A DNA stretch of 64,000 nucleotides from positions 62,001 to 126,000 of the forward strand of contig NZ_PENZ01000007.1 in assembly GCF_003144395.1 (NCBI RefSeq), given 5' to 3'. Below the pieces are notes generated by a model. That model was not told where the DNA came from. It did not search any database and worked only from the letters and a program-made list of their open reading frames with translations. Source of the stretch: Proteus faecis (GTDB lineage: Bacteria > Pseudomonadota > Gammaproteobacteria > Enterobacterales > Enterobacteriaceae). How positions within the stretch are numbered: the first letter of the stretch is position 1; every line of letters starts with the position of its first letter. The position numbers and the translations under genes were made by a program. Shown one piece after another: positions 11,586 to 22,142 of the stretch.

Positions 11586-11614
11586 TCGTTTTATAAAATA
11601 GGGGTAGGTCTGCC

Positions 11615-13741
11615 TTGTACCTGTTTGAAAGCCTGAATCAAATCGTTCAAAAATACTTGCCATCGGAGCAAGTTGAACAACTTAAAAAAGCCTTTATCGT
11701 CGCCCGAAATGCCCACGAGGGACAAACTCGTTCAAGTGGTGAGCCTTATATTACTCACCCTGTTGCGGTTGCGTGTATTCTTGCAGATATGCGATTAGAC
11801 CACCAAACGCTGATGGCGGCGCTGTTGCATGATGTTATCGAAGATACACCTGCAACCTTCCAAGATATCGAAAACCTGTTTGGTAGTACGGTGGCCGATC
11901 TTGTTGAAGGCGTGTCTAAACTTGATAAATTGAAGTTTAGAGACAAAAAAGAGGCTCAGGCTGAAAACTTCCGTAAGATGATTATGGCGATGGTAAAAGA
12001 TATCCGCGTCATTTTGATCAAGCTGGCAGACCGAACTCACAATATGCGCACTCTGGGATCATTACGCCCAGATAAACGTCGCCGTATTGCTCGTGAAACA
12101 CTCGAAATTTACAGCCCTCTTGCACATCGTTTAGGTATACACCATATCAAAACAGAGCTTGAAGAGCTGGGTTTCGAGGCACTACATCCTAATCGCTACC
12201 GTGTAATCAAAGAAGTCGTTAAAGCTGCTCGAGGCAATCGTAAAGAGATGATTAATAAAATCCTCTCTGAAATTGAAGGTCGCCTGACAGAAGCGCATAT
12301 CGAATGCAAAGTTAATGGTCGCGAAAAACACCTTTACTCTATCTATCGGAAAATGTTGTTAAAAGAGCAACGTTTTCACTCGATCATGGATATTTACGCC
12401 TTTCGCGTTATCGTGAAAGAAGTCGATACCTGTTATCGCGTTTTAGGTCAAATGCACAGTCTTTATAAGCCACGGCCTGGTCGAGTTAAAGACTATATTG
12501 CAATCCCAAAAGCCAATGGCTACCAATCTCTTCATACTTCACTAATTGGTCCTCATGGAGTACCCGTTGAAGTGCAAATTCGTACAGAAGATATGGATCA
12601 AATGGCCGAAATGGGGGTTGCTGCACATTGGGCTTATAAAGAGCAAGGTGAACAACCAGGCACAACGGCACAAGTTCGAGCTCAACGCTGGATGCAAAGT
12701 TTACTTGAATTGCAACAAAGTGCGGGTAGCTCATTTGAATTTATTGAGAACGTAAAATCCGATCTCTTTCCTGATGAAATTTACGTTTTCACCCCCGAAG
12801 GTCGCATTGTTGAATTACCTACAGGTGCTACTCCTGTCGATTTTGCTTATGCCGTACACACAGATATTGGCCATGCCTGTGTGGGAGCAAGGGTTGATAG
12901 ACAACCTTACCCACTTTCACAATCGCTACGCACTGGACAAACGGTTGAAATTATTACCGCGCCAGGCGCAAGACCAAATGCAGCTTGGCTAAACTTTGTC
13001 GTCAGTTCAAGAGCACGCTCTAAAATTCGACAACTACTGAAAAACCTAAAACGTGAAGACTCTATTAATTTAGGTCGCCGTTTACTTAATCACGCATTAG
13101 GTGAGCACAAGCTTGCTGATATTTCAGCTGAAAATATTGAGCGCGAGTTGAAGCGTATGAAGCTTCATTCAATCGACGACTTAATGGCTGAAATTGGTTT
13201 AGGTAATACTATGAGTGTTGTTGTTGCGCGTAATTTATTAATTGATAGCCAAAATCAAGATGAAAACGCACAAACCGAAACAACCAATGATGCCCCCCCT
13301 AAACTCCCAATTAAAGGTGCTGATGGCGTATTGATCTCCTTCGCTAAATGTTGTCGCCCTATTCCGGGAGATCCTATCGTTGCACATATTAGCCCGGGCA
13401 AAGGTTTGGTTATTCACCATGAGTCTTGTCGTAATATTCGTGGTTACCAAAAAGAGCCTGAAAAATTCATGCCTGTCGAGTGGGACAAAGAGATCAACAG
13501 CGATTTCATTACTGAAATTAAAGTCGATATGATTAACCACCAAGGTGCTTTAGCAAACTTAACCGCAGCTATTAATGATGCAAATTCAAGTATTCAAAGT
13601 ATGAATACAGAAGAGAAAGATGGTCGCGTGTATTGTGCTTTTATTCGCTTAACAGCAAAAGACCGAATTCAATTAGCCAATATCATGCGTAAACTTCGTA
13701 TCATGCCAGATGTTCTGCGCGTTAGCCGTAATAAAAATTAG
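11615..13741 (+). CDS. spoT: Bifunctional ppGpp synthetase/hydrolase SpoT
   Basis: Sets ppGpp levels during starvation other than amino-acid starvation. Domains in order are the HD hydrolase (HDVIEDT near residue 72), the RelA/SpoT synthetase domain (GREKHLYSIYRKM onward), TGS (DEIYVFTPEGRIVELP), a helical/zinc-finger region with CCRPIPGD, and a C-terminal ACT domain. At 708 residues it compares with 702 in E. coli. The start codon is TTG (11615), as in the E. coli gene, giving MYLFESLNQIVQ. It ends two bases before trmH. Confidence 0.97.
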   Translation: MYLFESLNQIVQKYLPSEQVEQLKKAFIVARNAHEGQTRSSGEPYITHPVAVACILADMRLDHQTLMAALLHDVIEDTPATFQDIENLFGSTVADLVEGVSKLDKLKFRDKKEAQAENFRKMIMAMVKDIRVILIKLADRTHNMRTLGSLRPDKRRRIARETLEIYSPLAHRLGIHHIKTELEELGFEALHPNRYRVIKEVVKAARGNRKEMINKILSEIEGRLTEAHIECKVNGREKHLYSIYRKMLLKEQRFHSIMDIYAFRVIVKEVDTCYRVLGQMHSLYKPRPGRVKDYIAIPKANGYQSLHTSLIGPHGVPVEVQIRTEDMDQMAEMGVAAHWAYKEQGEQPGTTAQVRAQRWMQSLLELQQSAGSSFEFIENVKSDLFPDEIYVFTPEGRIVELPTGATPVDFAYAVHTDIGHACVGARVDRQPYPLSQSLRTGQTVEIITAPGARPNAAWLNFVVSSRARSKIRQLLKNLKREDSINLGRRLLNHALGEHKLADISAENIERELKRMKLHSIDDLMAEIGLGNTMSVVVARNLLIDSQNQDENAQTETTNDAPPKLPIKGADGVLISFAKCCRPIPGDPIVAHISPGKGLVIHHESCRNIRGYQKEPEKFMPVEWDKEINSDFITEIKVDMINHQGALANLTAAINDANSSIQSMNTEEKDGRVYCAFIRLTAKDRIQLANIMRKLRIMPDVLRVSRNKN

Positions 13742-13743
13742 TC

Positions 13744-14466
13744 ATGAATTCAATTCGATATGCCCGCATCTGCCAAATGATGGCGATGCGGCAGCCTGAT
13801 CTTACCGTTTGTCTTGAAGAAGTACATAAATCCCATAATGTTGCTGCCGTCATAAGAACGGCTGATGCTGTAGGGATCCCTAAAATTCATGCTATTTGGC
13901 CTGAAGAAAAAATGCGGATGTTAGTCTCCCCAGCAGCAGGAAGTAACAGTTGGGTCAATGTAGAAACGCATCCTACTATTACAGACGCAATTAGCGCCTT
14001 TCGTGCCCAAGGTATGCAAGTTCTTGCGACTCATCTCTCAGATAAAGCGGTTGATTTCCGTGAGATTGATTACACTCGCCCAACTTGTATTATTATGGGA
14101 CAAGAAAAAACAGGTATCTCACAAGATGCTATCGCGCTTGCAGATCAAGATATCATTGTGCCGATGATGGGAATGGTACAATCCCTAAATGTTTCTGTCG
14201 CCAGTGCACTAATTTTATATGAAGCACAACGCCAACGTCAGGCTGCGGGTATGTATAATCGAACAGAGAGCGCCTTAACAGAAGAAGAACAACAAATTCT
14301 TCTTTTTGAAGGCGGATACCCAGTATTGGCAGAAGTTTCTCGTCGAAAAGGGCTGCCTCGCCCATATATCAATGATAGCGGTGGGATTGAAGCACCTGAG
14401 TCATGGTGGGCAGAAATGCAAATGACGCAAAAACAACTTAGGAAATTAAAAAAGACGGAGTATTGA
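13744..14466 (+). CDS. trmH: tRNA (guanosine-18-2'-O)-methyltransferase TrmH
   Basis: SPOUT-class methyltransferase (SpoU) that methylates the 2'-O of G18 in tRNA. At 240 residues it is slightly longer than the 229 of E. coli. The trefoil-knot motifs are clear: NVAAVIRTADAVGIP, IIMGQEKTGIS and MVQSLNVSVASALILYEAQRQR. It is tightly packed between spoT and recG, 4 bases before recG, and so translated from one operon. Confidence 0.96.
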   Translation: MNSIRYARICQMMAMRQPDLTVCLEEVHKSHNVAAVIRTADAVGIPKIHAIWPEEKMRMLVSPAAGSNSWVNVETHPTITDAISAFRAQGMQVLATHLSDKAVDFREIDYTRPTCIIMGQEKTGISQDAIALADQDIIVPMMGMVQSLNVSVASALILYEAQRQRQAAGMYNRTESALTEEEQQILLFEGGYPVLAEVSRRKGLPRPYINDSGGIEAPESWWAEMQMTQKQLRKLKKTEY

Positions 14467-14470
14467 TCCC

Positions 14471-16558
14471 ATGAAAGGAAAACTGCTTGATGCAATCCCC
14501 TTAACCACTCTTCACGGCGTAGGTGCAAGTCAGGCAGACAAGCTGGCAAAAATAGGGCTTGTGACTATTGAGGATTTATTACTCCACCTTCCTTTGCGTT
14601 ATGAAGATCAAACGCATCTTTATGCTATCAGCGATCTCCTTCCCGGTATTCCTGCCACAGTTTCTGGCGAAATATTAAGAACAGAAGTTAGTTTTGGTCG
14701 GCGCAAAATGATGACCTGCCAAATTTCTGACGGCTCTGGAATTTTAACACTTCGCTTTTTTAACTTTACAGCAGCAATGAAAAACAACCTTGCTCAAGGT
14801 AAACAAGTCACTGCATACGGCGAAGTTAAACGGGGAAGTCGCGGACCAGAAATTATTCACCCTGAATACAAAATCAAAGTTGCAGGCTCTGAAATTAAAC
14901 TGCAAGAAACGCTCACCCCCATCTATTCAACAACGGAAGGCTTACGCCAAACATCACTACGTAAATTAATAGAGCAAGCGTTAGAATTACTTGATACCTG
15001 TGCAATTAACGAATTATTACCCGATCAATTTATTCACGGTTTGCCCCCACTAGCCACCGCGCTACGTACACTACATAATCCTCCTCCTGATATCGCTTTT
15101 GCAGAGCTTGAAAAAGGACAGCACCCCGCACAAAAAAGGCTAATTATTGAAGAGTTACTGGCTCATAATTTAGGTATGCTCAATGCAAGAGCTGGCGCAC
15201 AATCTTATCGAGCAGAGCCATTGTTTATGCCAAATACGTCAACATTACGTCAGCAATTTCTTGCATCGCTCCCTTTTACCCCTACGAATGCACAGCAACG
15301 TGTCGTCAACGAGATAGAAACAGATTTAGAAAAAGACTATCCGATGATGCGATTGATCCAAGGAGATGTTGGTTCAGGTAAGACTTTAGTTGCCGCACTT
15401 AGTGCATTGCGTGCGATTGCTAATGGCAAACAAGTAGCTTTAATGGCCCCAACAGAATTGTTGGCAGAGCAACATGCATTAACCTTTAAAAAATGGTTTG
15501 AGCCTTTTGGTATCCAAGTAGGTTGGCTAGCTGGAAAACAGAAAGGAAAAGCACGCGAAACACAGCAAAATGCCATTGCGAATGGTGAAGTATCGATCAT
15601 TATTGGAACGCACGCTATTTTCCAAGAACAAGTTAAATTCCACTCTCTAGCCTTAGTGATTATTGATGAACAACACCGATTTGGTGTACATCAACGCCTC
15701 GCATTATGGAAAAAAGGTGAAGAGCAAGGCTTTCATCCTCATCAATTAGTGATGACAGCAACGCCTATTCCTCGAACATTAGCGATGACGGCCTACGCTG
15801 ATATGGACACCTCTATCATCGACGAATTACCACCGGGACGCACACCTGTTACCACTGTCGCTATCCCTGATACTCGCCGTAATGACATTATTGAACGCAT
15901 TAGATTAGCTTGCACAGAAGAAAAGCGACAAGCCTATTGGGTATGTACCTTAATTGAAGATTCTGATGTTCTTGAAGCGCAAGCCGCCCAAGTTATCTAT
16001 GATGAGCTGACAATTGCGCTCCCTGAAATTAAAGTGGGATTGGTACATGGGCGAATGAAACCCGCAGAGAAACAGGCCGTAATGGCCGCTTTTAAAGAAA
16101 ATGAACTCCAACTTTTAGTTGCAACAACAGTGATTGAAGTCGGCGTTGACGTCCCTAATGCAAGTTTAATGATCATTGATAACCCAGAACGACTGGGGCT
16201 AGCACAGTTACATCAACTACGTGGACGTGTTGGCCGAGGCGCTATCGCCTCGCATTGTGTCTTGTTATATAAAACCCCCCTCACTCAAACAGCACGTTTG
16301 CGATTGCAGGTATTAAGAGATAGCAATGATGGTTTTGTGATTGCACAAAAAGATCTCGAAATCCGTGGCCCTGGTGAGCTTTTAGGCACTAAGCAAACGG
16401 GTAATGCACAATTTAAAGTCGCTGATTTATTACGTGACCAAGGACTTATTCCCGAAGTTCAGCGTATCGCTCGTTACCTACATCAGCACTATCCTAAGCA
16501 TTCTCAAGCCTTAATCGAACGCTGGCTACCAGCCAAAACACAATACAGCCAAGCTTAA
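14471..16558 (+). CDS. recG: ATP-dependent DNA helicase RecG
   Basis: Branch-migration helicase that remodels stalled replication forks and Holliday junctions. At 695 residues it is near the 693 of E. coli. An N-terminal wedge/OB domain (about residues 1-150) is followed by superfamily 2 helicase motifs: I (GDVGSGKT, about 298), II (DEQH), III (TATPIPRT) and VI (QLRGRVGRG). It is the last gene of the gmk-spoT-recG cluster. Confidence 0.97.
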   Translation: MKGKLLDAIPLTTLHGVGASQADKLAKIGLVTIEDLLLHLPLRYEDQTHLYAISDLLPGIPATVSGEILRTEVSFGRRKMMTCQISDGSGILTLRFFNFTAAMKNNLAQGKQVTAYGEVKRGSRGPEIIHPEYKIKVAGSEIKLQETLTPIYSTTEGLRQTSLRKLIEQALELLDTCAINELLPDQFIHGLPPLATALRTLHNPPPDIAFAELEKGQHPAQKRLIIEELLAHNLGMLNARAGAQSYRAEPLFMPNTSTLRQQFLASLPFTPTNAQQRVVNEIETDLEKDYPMMRLIQGDVGSGKTLVAALSALRAIANGKQVALMAPTELLAEQHALTFKKWFEPFGIQVGWLAGKQKGKARETQQNAIANGEVSIIIGTHAIFQEQVKFHSLALVIIDEQHRFGVHQRLALWKKGEEQGFHPHQLVMTATPIPRTLAMTAYADMDTSIIDELPPGRTPVTTVAIPDTRRNDIIERIRLACTEEKRQAYWVCTLIEDSDVLEAQAAQVIYDELTIALPEIKVGLVHGRMKPAEKQAVMAAFKENELQLLVATTVIEVGVDVPNASLMIIDNPERLGLAQLHQLRGRVGRGAIASHCVLLYKTPLTQTARLRLQVLRDSNDGFVIAQKDLEIRGPGELLGTKQTGNAQFKVADLLRDQGLIPEVQRIARYLHQHYPKHSQALIERWLPAKTQYSQA

Positions 16559-16640
16559 GGTTACTCTATTGTATGGCTTAGCGTGCGTTTAAACACGCCT
16601 GTGAGTGATTTTGAAATATCTGTAAGTTAACACCACATAG

Positions 16641-16676
16641 AAAAACACCTCAATATCGATATTCAACATTGAGGTG
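16641..16676 (-). terminator. gltS terminator
   Basis: The stem CACCTCAAT/ATTGAGGTG has five As on its left side, which become a U-tract on the minus strand. It ends gltS; for recG on the + strand the U-tract is weak. Confidence 0.8.
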
Positions 16677-16718
16677 TCCTTTGACGTTTTGACGCTATTT
16701 TAATTTATAGCAACTAAA

Positions 16719-17936
16719 CTACCCTGCAACGATAGGCGTGAAAAACGGTAGCATCAGATACAGTTTAATCACTATTGCATTCACAATATCAATGAAGAAT
16801 GCGCCGACCATAGGTACAACTAAGAATGCAAGATGAGACGGTCCAAAACGGTCTGTTACCGCTTGCATATTCGCAATCGCCGTTGGTGTAGCACCTAAAC
16901 CAAAACCACAATGACCCGCTGCTAAAATCGCCGCATCGTAGTTTTTACCCATGACCCGGAAAGTGACAAAAATTGCATAAAGTGCCATTACACCAGCTTG
17001 AACACCAAGGATAACCAACATTGGTATCGCCAGTGAGGCCAGTTCCCATAATTTCAAGCTCATTAATGCCATCGCTAAGAATAACGATAAACTCACGTTA
17101 CCTAAGACTGACACCGCTCTATCAAAAACACGGTAGAACCCAAGCATTGAAAGGCTATTACTTAAAATAACGCCAATAAACAGAACACACACAAAGGTCG
17201 GTAGTGAGAATGCCGTACCTTCTAACAGCTGAGAAAGGAACGTACCTGCCATTAAACAGATAGAGATCATCGCAATCGTTTCTAATAAAACCATTGAAGT
17301 GATCATTCGGCCTGTTGTCGGCTTCTCAAACGCAGTTGGCATTTCATGGTCATCGGCGCCTAATCCCGGTGTTGGGATATTTTTGATTAAGTAGCGGGCA
17401 ACTGGGCCACCAATTAATCCACCTAAAACTAAACCAAAGGTAGCACACGCCATCGCGACTTCAGATGCGCTCATAAAACCATAACTTTCAACGAACGTTT
17501 TACCCCAGGCTGCCCCTGTACCATGACCACCTGATAATGTAATAGAGCCCGCCAATAATCCCATCAGAGGATCAAGACCTAACATTTCCGCCAATGCAAT
17601 ACCGACTGTGTTTTGCACTAGCAATAACCCAACAACAACAAAGACGAAAATAAAAAGCGCTTTTCCCCCCGCTTTTAAGCTTGCGAGGTTCGCGTTTAAA
17701 CCAATTGTTGCAAAGAAGGCTAGCATTAATGGATCTTTAAGTGAGAGGTCAAAACTGACTTCCCAGTCCATAAATGATTTAAATGCTAATAGCAGAACTG
17801 CAACAAGTAGCCCACCTGCAACGGGTTCTGGGATCGTATACCGTTCTAAAAAAGGAACAGATTTCACTAACTTACGTCCGATCAAGAGAACCAAAGTGGC
17901 CGCAACCAGCGTGCCATAAACATCAAGATGATACAT
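16719..17936 (-). CDS. gltS: Sodium/glutamate symporter GltS
   Basis: Inner-membrane Na+-coupled glutamate importer of the ESS family, 405 residues (401 in E. coli) with about ten hydrophobic segments in two inverted halves. Re-entrant loop signatures are GGHGTGAAWG in the first half and GHCGFGLGATPTAIANM in the second. Divergent from xanP with a 241-bp shared upstream region. Confidence 0.96.
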   Translation of the reverse strand: MYHLDVYGTLVAATLVLLIGRKLVKSVPFLERYTIPEPVAGGLLVAVLLLAFKSFMDWEVSFDLSLKDPLMLAFFATIGLNANLASLKAGGKALFIFVFVVVGLLLVQNTVGIALAEMLGLDPLMGLLAGSITLSGGHGTGAAWGKTFVESYGFMSASEVAMACATFGLVLGGLIGGPVARYLIKNIPTPGLGADDHEMPTAFEKPTTGRMITSMVLLETIAMISICLMAGTFLSQLLEGTAFSLPTFVCVLFIGVILSNSLSMLGFYRVFDRAVSVLGNVSLSLFLAMALMSLKLWELASLAIPMLVILGVQAGVMALYAIFVTFRVMGKNYDAAILAAGHCGFGLGATPTAIANMQAVTDRFGPSHLAFLVVPMVGAFFIDIVNAIVIKLYLMLPFFTPIVAG

Positions 17937-18109
17937 TTATGTACCCCGTCTTATTTGTTAATTTTATATAAAAATACTACGACGCTAAGTTCATCCATAA
18001 ACAACGCCAAAAGCAGGTATCCCCGATTAGAAAAAAAAACGGAGACAAACACAAGTTAAAACATATAAAAATGTGAGCGCCTCTTATGCATTTTGATAAC
18101 ATCATTTTT

Positions 18110-18125
18110 ACGCAAACGATTGCTT
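18110..18125. promoter_or_regulatory. PurR-like operator upstream of xanP
   Basis: ACGCAAACGATTGCTT matches 14 of 16 positions of the PurR consensus ACGCAAACGTTTGCGT. It ends 52 bases before the xanP start. Purine repression of a xanthine permease makes sense. I infer binding from sequence only. Confidence 0.65.
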
Positions 18126-18177
18126 TTGTGGCGCAGATCATTAAAATACGGTTTTTGCCGAATAAGAAATTCACACC

Positions 18178-19569
18178 ATGGTTACTTCAGAAAATCAAAA
18201 TTTGCCTAAAAATAGTGATGTTTCAATTAAAAAAAACAGCGAACTTCTTTTTGCTTTAGAAGAAAAGCCGCCATTACCACAAACACTTTTTGCAGCTTGC
18301 CAACACCTTTTAGCGATGTTTGTCGCAGTTATCACACCCGCAATCCTCATTTGCCAAGCATTAGGATTACCTGCACACGATACTCAACGCATTATCAGCA
18401 TGTCTTTATTTGCATCAGGCATTGCCTCTCTTATTCAAATTCGGGCATGGGGACCGATAGGTTCAGGATTGTTATCAATCCAAGGAACAAGCTTTAACTT
18501 TGTTGCTCCACTGATTATGGGGGGATTAGCACTTAAAAATGGAGGCGCCGATATTCCAACAATGATGGCAGCCCTTTTTGGCACATTAATGGTCGCCTCA
18601 TTAACCGAAATCATCCTTTCTCGTGTTCTTCACTTAGCAAGACGTATCATTACACCGTTAGTTTCAGGTGTCGTAGTGATGATAATCGGCCTCTCTTTAA
18701 TTCAAGTTGGATTAACCTCTATTGGTGGTGGTTATGCGGCCATTGAAAATAATACCTTCGGTTCACCACAAAATCTGTTATTAGCAGGCTCTGTTCTTAT
18801 TGTTATTATTTTACTTAATCGACAAAAAAATCCTTATTTACGTGTTGCGTCTTTAGTTATTGCCATGGCTGTGGGTTATGTTCTTGCTTGGGCGTTAGAT
18901 ATGTTGCCCACACCAGTAGAACATCAAGAAACGCCTTTTATGACTATACCTGAGCCGTTTTATTATGGACTGTCATTTGACTGGCATTTACTTATTCCTT
19001 TAATGCTGGTGTTTATGATCACATCACTAGAAACTATTGGAGATATCACGGCAACTTCAGATGTTTCAGAGCAACCCGTTAGTGGTCCTTTGTATATGAA
19101 ACGGATTAAAGGGGGCGTATTGGCTAATGGAATTAACTCTATGGTTTCGGCATTTTTCAATACCTTCCCAAATTCTTGTTTTGGTCAAAATAATGGCGTT
19201 ATTCAATTAACAGGCGTTGCAAGTCGCTATGTAGGTTATGTTGTTGCCGCAATGCTTGTTATCTTAGGCTTATTTCCATTCGTTGCAGAATTTGTGCAAA
19301 GAATTCCTGAACCTGTATTGGGCGGAGCCACATTAGTCATGTTCGGTACCATAGCTGCGTCTGGTGTACGCATTGTTTCTAAAGAAGCGCTAAACCGCCG
19401 AGCTATCATGATCCTTGCGATTTCACTTGCGGTAGGACTAGGCGTTTCACAGCAACCTCAAATATTGCAGTTTGCACCTGATTGGTTAAAAACTTTGCTG
19501 TCATCTGGTATTGCTGCTGGTGGTTTAACAGCCATCATCTTAAACCTAGTTTTTCCACCAGAAAAATAA
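18178..19569 (+). CDS. xanP: Xanthine permease XanP
   Basis: Proton-coupled xanthine importer of the NCS2/NAT family, 463 residues as in E. coli XanP (YicE). About 14 membrane segments are visible. Family signatures are QGTSFNFV in TM3 and [15 protein letters not shown] followed by [24 protein letters not shown], containing the NAT motif region with its conserved Gln/Asn. Gene order gltS/xanP/yicH resembles E. coli. A PurR-like site lies upstream. Confidence 0.94.
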   Translation: MVTSENQNLPKNSDVSIKKNSELLFALEEKPPLPQTLFAACQHLLAMFVAVITPAILICQALGLPAHDTQRIISMSLFASGIASLIQIRAWGPIGSGLLSIQGTSFNFVAPLIMGGLALKNGGADIPTMMAALFGTLMVASLTEIILSRVLHLARRIITPLVSGVVVMIIGLSLIQVGLTSIGGGYAAIENNTFGSPQNLLLAGSVLIVIILLNRQKNPYLRVASLVIAMAVGYVLAWALDMLPTPVEHQETPFMTIPEPFYYGLSFDWHLLIPLMLVFMITSLETIGDITATSDVSEQPVSGPLYMKRIKGGVLANGINSMVSAFFNTFPNSCFGQNNGVIQLTGVASRYVGYVVAAMLVILGLFPFVAEFVQRIPEPVLGGATLVMFGTIAASGVRIVSKEALNRRAIMILAISLAVGLGVSQQPQILQFAPDWLKTLLSSGIAAGGLTAIILNLVFPPEK

Positions 19570-19592
19570 TCATTAACTAGTAACAGAATAAT

Positions 19593-19630
19593 AAAGCGCT
19601 ATTTTCATGATCAAAAATAGCGCTTTATTT
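19593..19630 (+). terminator. xanP terminator
   Basis: A 13-bp stem AAAGCGCTATTTT pairs with AAAATAGCGCTTT across a short loop and is followed by ATTTATTATATTT, just after the xanP stop. Confidence 0.85.
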
Positions 19631-19723
19631 ATTATATTTAAACCAATGATATTTTTATGAAAGCATTTTCCTGTGAGTTGCGGTAACTATTTAGCTCAAT
19701 ACTGAAAATCAAAGGAAAATAGA

Positions 19724-20272
19724 ATGGCTACACCCTTGACCCCAATTAAAAACCCCGCACTCGAATACTTAAAAAGTCACTCATCTACTAAAGATTTCCA
19801 TATACAAACTATTGGGCAATTTTTTACTTATCTCAAAGATTCCATTCTTTCATTGTTTAATAGTGATCATAAATTTACTCATTTAGGAAATAAGTCTATT
19901 TCTGAGTTCAACTTAGAACATATTAAAACAGACTTAGTGGCGTTTTTAAAAAATCCTTCCCTTAATAATCAGCAAAATAAAGATAAAGAAGGATTCCTAG
20001 TATATCAGTTTCAATACTTATCAACACAAGCGGGTATTCTCCCTAATTTTTACGATATTTATCACTCAGGTAGCATTGATCCTAATGAATTAATTTCTCA
20101 ACTTATTAACTATGGTAATAAATTAAAAAAAGGAGAATTAAATGATAGAGAGCAAAGGCATAAAGGCATTATAGAAAAAATATTGAATCATATTAAAACC
20201 AATTTACAACAGAACAATATTCCATCCCACGCAGCATTGATAAAAAAGATATCCTCTATCACAAAAACATAA
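19724..20272 (+). CDS. Unknown 182-aa protein
   Basis: I do not recognise this protein. It is hydrophilic, has no signal peptide or membrane segment, and looks mainly helical, rich in Asn, Lys and Ile. A good ribosome site (AAAGGAAAATAG) precedes the ATG. The repeated phrases SHSSTKDF, NNQQNKDKEGF and GELNDREQRHKG suggest loops between helices. It sits between the core genes xanP and yicH, where E. coli has nothing, so it is probably an insertion specific to this lineage. Codon use is AT-rich like other accessory genes here. No function is proposed. Confidence 0.75.
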   Translation: MATPLTPIKNPALEYLKSHSSTKDFHIQTIGQFFTYLKDSILSLFNSDHKFTHLGNKSISEFNLEHIKTDLVAFLKNPSLNNQQNKDKEGFLVYQFQYLSTQAGILPNFYDIYHSGSIDPNELISQLINYGNKLKKGELNDREQRHKGIIEKILNHIKTNLQQNNIPSHAALIKKISSITKT

Positions 20273-20378
20273 GCAGTTAAATAATCTTGTTTTATAGAGT
20301 GATGAATACTTGAGCATCGTCTAGTTTTCAGGCATAACTGTATACTGTTTTGATGGAGTATAAAACAGGAGACGGGTT

Positions 20379-22055
20379 ATGCGCTGGCTGATGAAAAGTT
20401 TGGTATCTCTGATACTTATCGTTATTTTATTTATTATTATAATTTACGCTTTTATTCAGACTCAGTGGGGCGCACAAAAAACCAGTGAATGGCTGACACA
20501 GTACACTGACTATGATATTCACTTCTCGGGTATTGAGCATGATCTTATGCAACCCGAGCAAGTCATTGTTTATGATCTTCTCGTTAATCCTAAGCAAGAT
20601 AAAGCTATAGTATCGGCAAAATCAGCACAAATCCGATTTAATTGGCAATTTTTTACTACCCCTTCTCATCTGCAAAAAATTACATTAGAAAATGGTAATA
20701 TTGATTTGGCAGACAAAGCACCGTCAATACCATTAAGTGCCGACATATTACAATTTAAAAATATGGCGTTACGTAGTGAAAAAACTGATTTTTCTTTTGA
20801 TGCAAAAAAAATAACGGGAGGGATCACACCATGGATCCCGACATCAACCGACTTAATTGGAGCCGGTCATTTTCAATTTTCTATTGCTGATGGAATGATA
20901 AATAATAATGAATTCAGTAACTTCATTATTTCTGGTCAATATCAACCCAATAATATTCAAATAGAAAAATTGGGTACTCGCCTACTTAATGGCTCACTCT
21001 CCTTGAGCGGACAATATCAAGATAATCAATGGAAATTTGATAATGTTTATATGAATGGCTTGCGCTGGCAATCCTCGCAAAACTTTAATGAATTAATTCA
21101 GTCTCTCTCTGAATATCCCCGTATTAGCATAAGATCACTCAATATTGTTGATTTAACTGCTGAAGGAAAACAGTGGGCAATTAGTGGTTTTGATGGACAA
21201 TTTTCTCAGTTTAGTTGGAACAACGACCTTTCATTTACAACTGGCGAATTCAATACAAATGATGTTGTTTTTCAAGATGAACACATCACTGATCTTATTG
21301 CAAAACTCAACCTGCAGAACAATCAACTCAATCTAGATAATCTCAGTCTGCGCTATGAAAAAGGCTTAATTAAGCTTTCTGGTCATTGGAATAAAAACAA
21401 TAAAACCCTCACGATCCAAGATGCCACACTATCAGGCCTTTTATATACACTACCTGAAAATTGGCTCACTTTTTTAGCGAAACCAATAGATAACAAGAGT
21501 AATATTCAAAATATCACTATCGAACAGTTATCTATCAACCAATCTATTTTGATTGATATCACGCCGGAATTCCCATTTCAATTCACCAACTTAACAGGAA
21601 AACTGCAAAATTTAATGGTGGCAAAAGAAGGTGAATGGGGATTATGGCAAGGCTCAGCCGTATTAAATGCCGATAGTGGTACGTTAAATCGCATTGAATT
21701 ACGTCGCCCTGATTTAAAAATTGTCACTCAGCAAGATAACGCTATTGTTGAGCAATATTCAGCATTTATTGGTGACGGTATTGTTCGAGGTTCAGCCGGT
21801 TTAATACAGTCTAACCAACAACGTCAATTTTCACTGATTGCTAATGGTTTAAATGTACCTTTATCAATACCTTATACATTAGGTTTAAAAACAACCTACT
21901 CTGATGATATAGGCCAGTTTACACTAAAATTGAAAGGCGATTTACGTTCAAGCCCAGTGAGCTCAACACTTAATGGCACATTAACTGGAAGTAAAAATGA
22001 GCAACAAATACTCAACTCACTGATACAAAATGGCGAGATTATTAATCACCTATAA
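20379..22055 (+). CDS. yicH: AsmA family protein YicH
   Basis: 558-residue AsmA-like protein (E. coli YicH is 569). A single N-terminal membrane anchor at about residues 6-27 (SLILIVILFIIIIYAFIQ) is followed by a long periplasmic beta-rich domain with repeated strands, as in proteins that bridge lipid transport across the envelope. TQWGAQKTSEWLTQ after the anchor is typical of the family. Linkage to xanP is as in E. coli. Its individual role is not known. Confidence 0.85.
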   Translation: MRWLMKSLVSLILIVILFIIIIYAFIQTQWGAQKTSEWLTQYTDYDIHFSGIEHDLMQPEQVIVYDLLVNPKQDKAIVSAKSAQIRFNWQFFTTPSHLQKITLENGNIDLADKAPSIPLSADILQFKNMALRSEKTDFSFDAKKITGGITPWIPTSTDLIGAGHFQFSIADGMINNNEFSNFIISGQYQPNNIQIEKLGTRLLNGSLSLSGQYQDNQWKFDNVYMNGLRWQSSQNFNELIQSLSEYPRISIRSLNIVDLTAEGKQWAISGFDGQFSQFSWNNDLSFTTGEFNTNDVVFQDEHITDLIAKLNLQNNQLNLDNLSLRYEKGLIKLSGHWNKNNKTLTIQDATLSGLLYTLPENWLTFLAKPIDNKSNIQNITIEQLSINQSILIDITPEFPFQFTNLTGKLQNLMVAKEGEWGLWQGSAVLNADSGTLNRIELRRPDLKIVTQQDNAIVEQYSAFIGDGIVRGSAGLIQSNQQRQFSLIANGLNVPLSIPYTLGLKTTYSDDIGQFTLKLKGDLRSSPVSSTLNGTLTGSKNEQQILNSLIQNGEIINHL

Positions 22056-22142
22056 TATTGATCTTTCTTAGGAGCACGGATTGCTCCCTTTATAAAAAGC
22101 GTTACAATGCGCTATTGCCCTTTTCTTTATTGTGGAGTTTTC

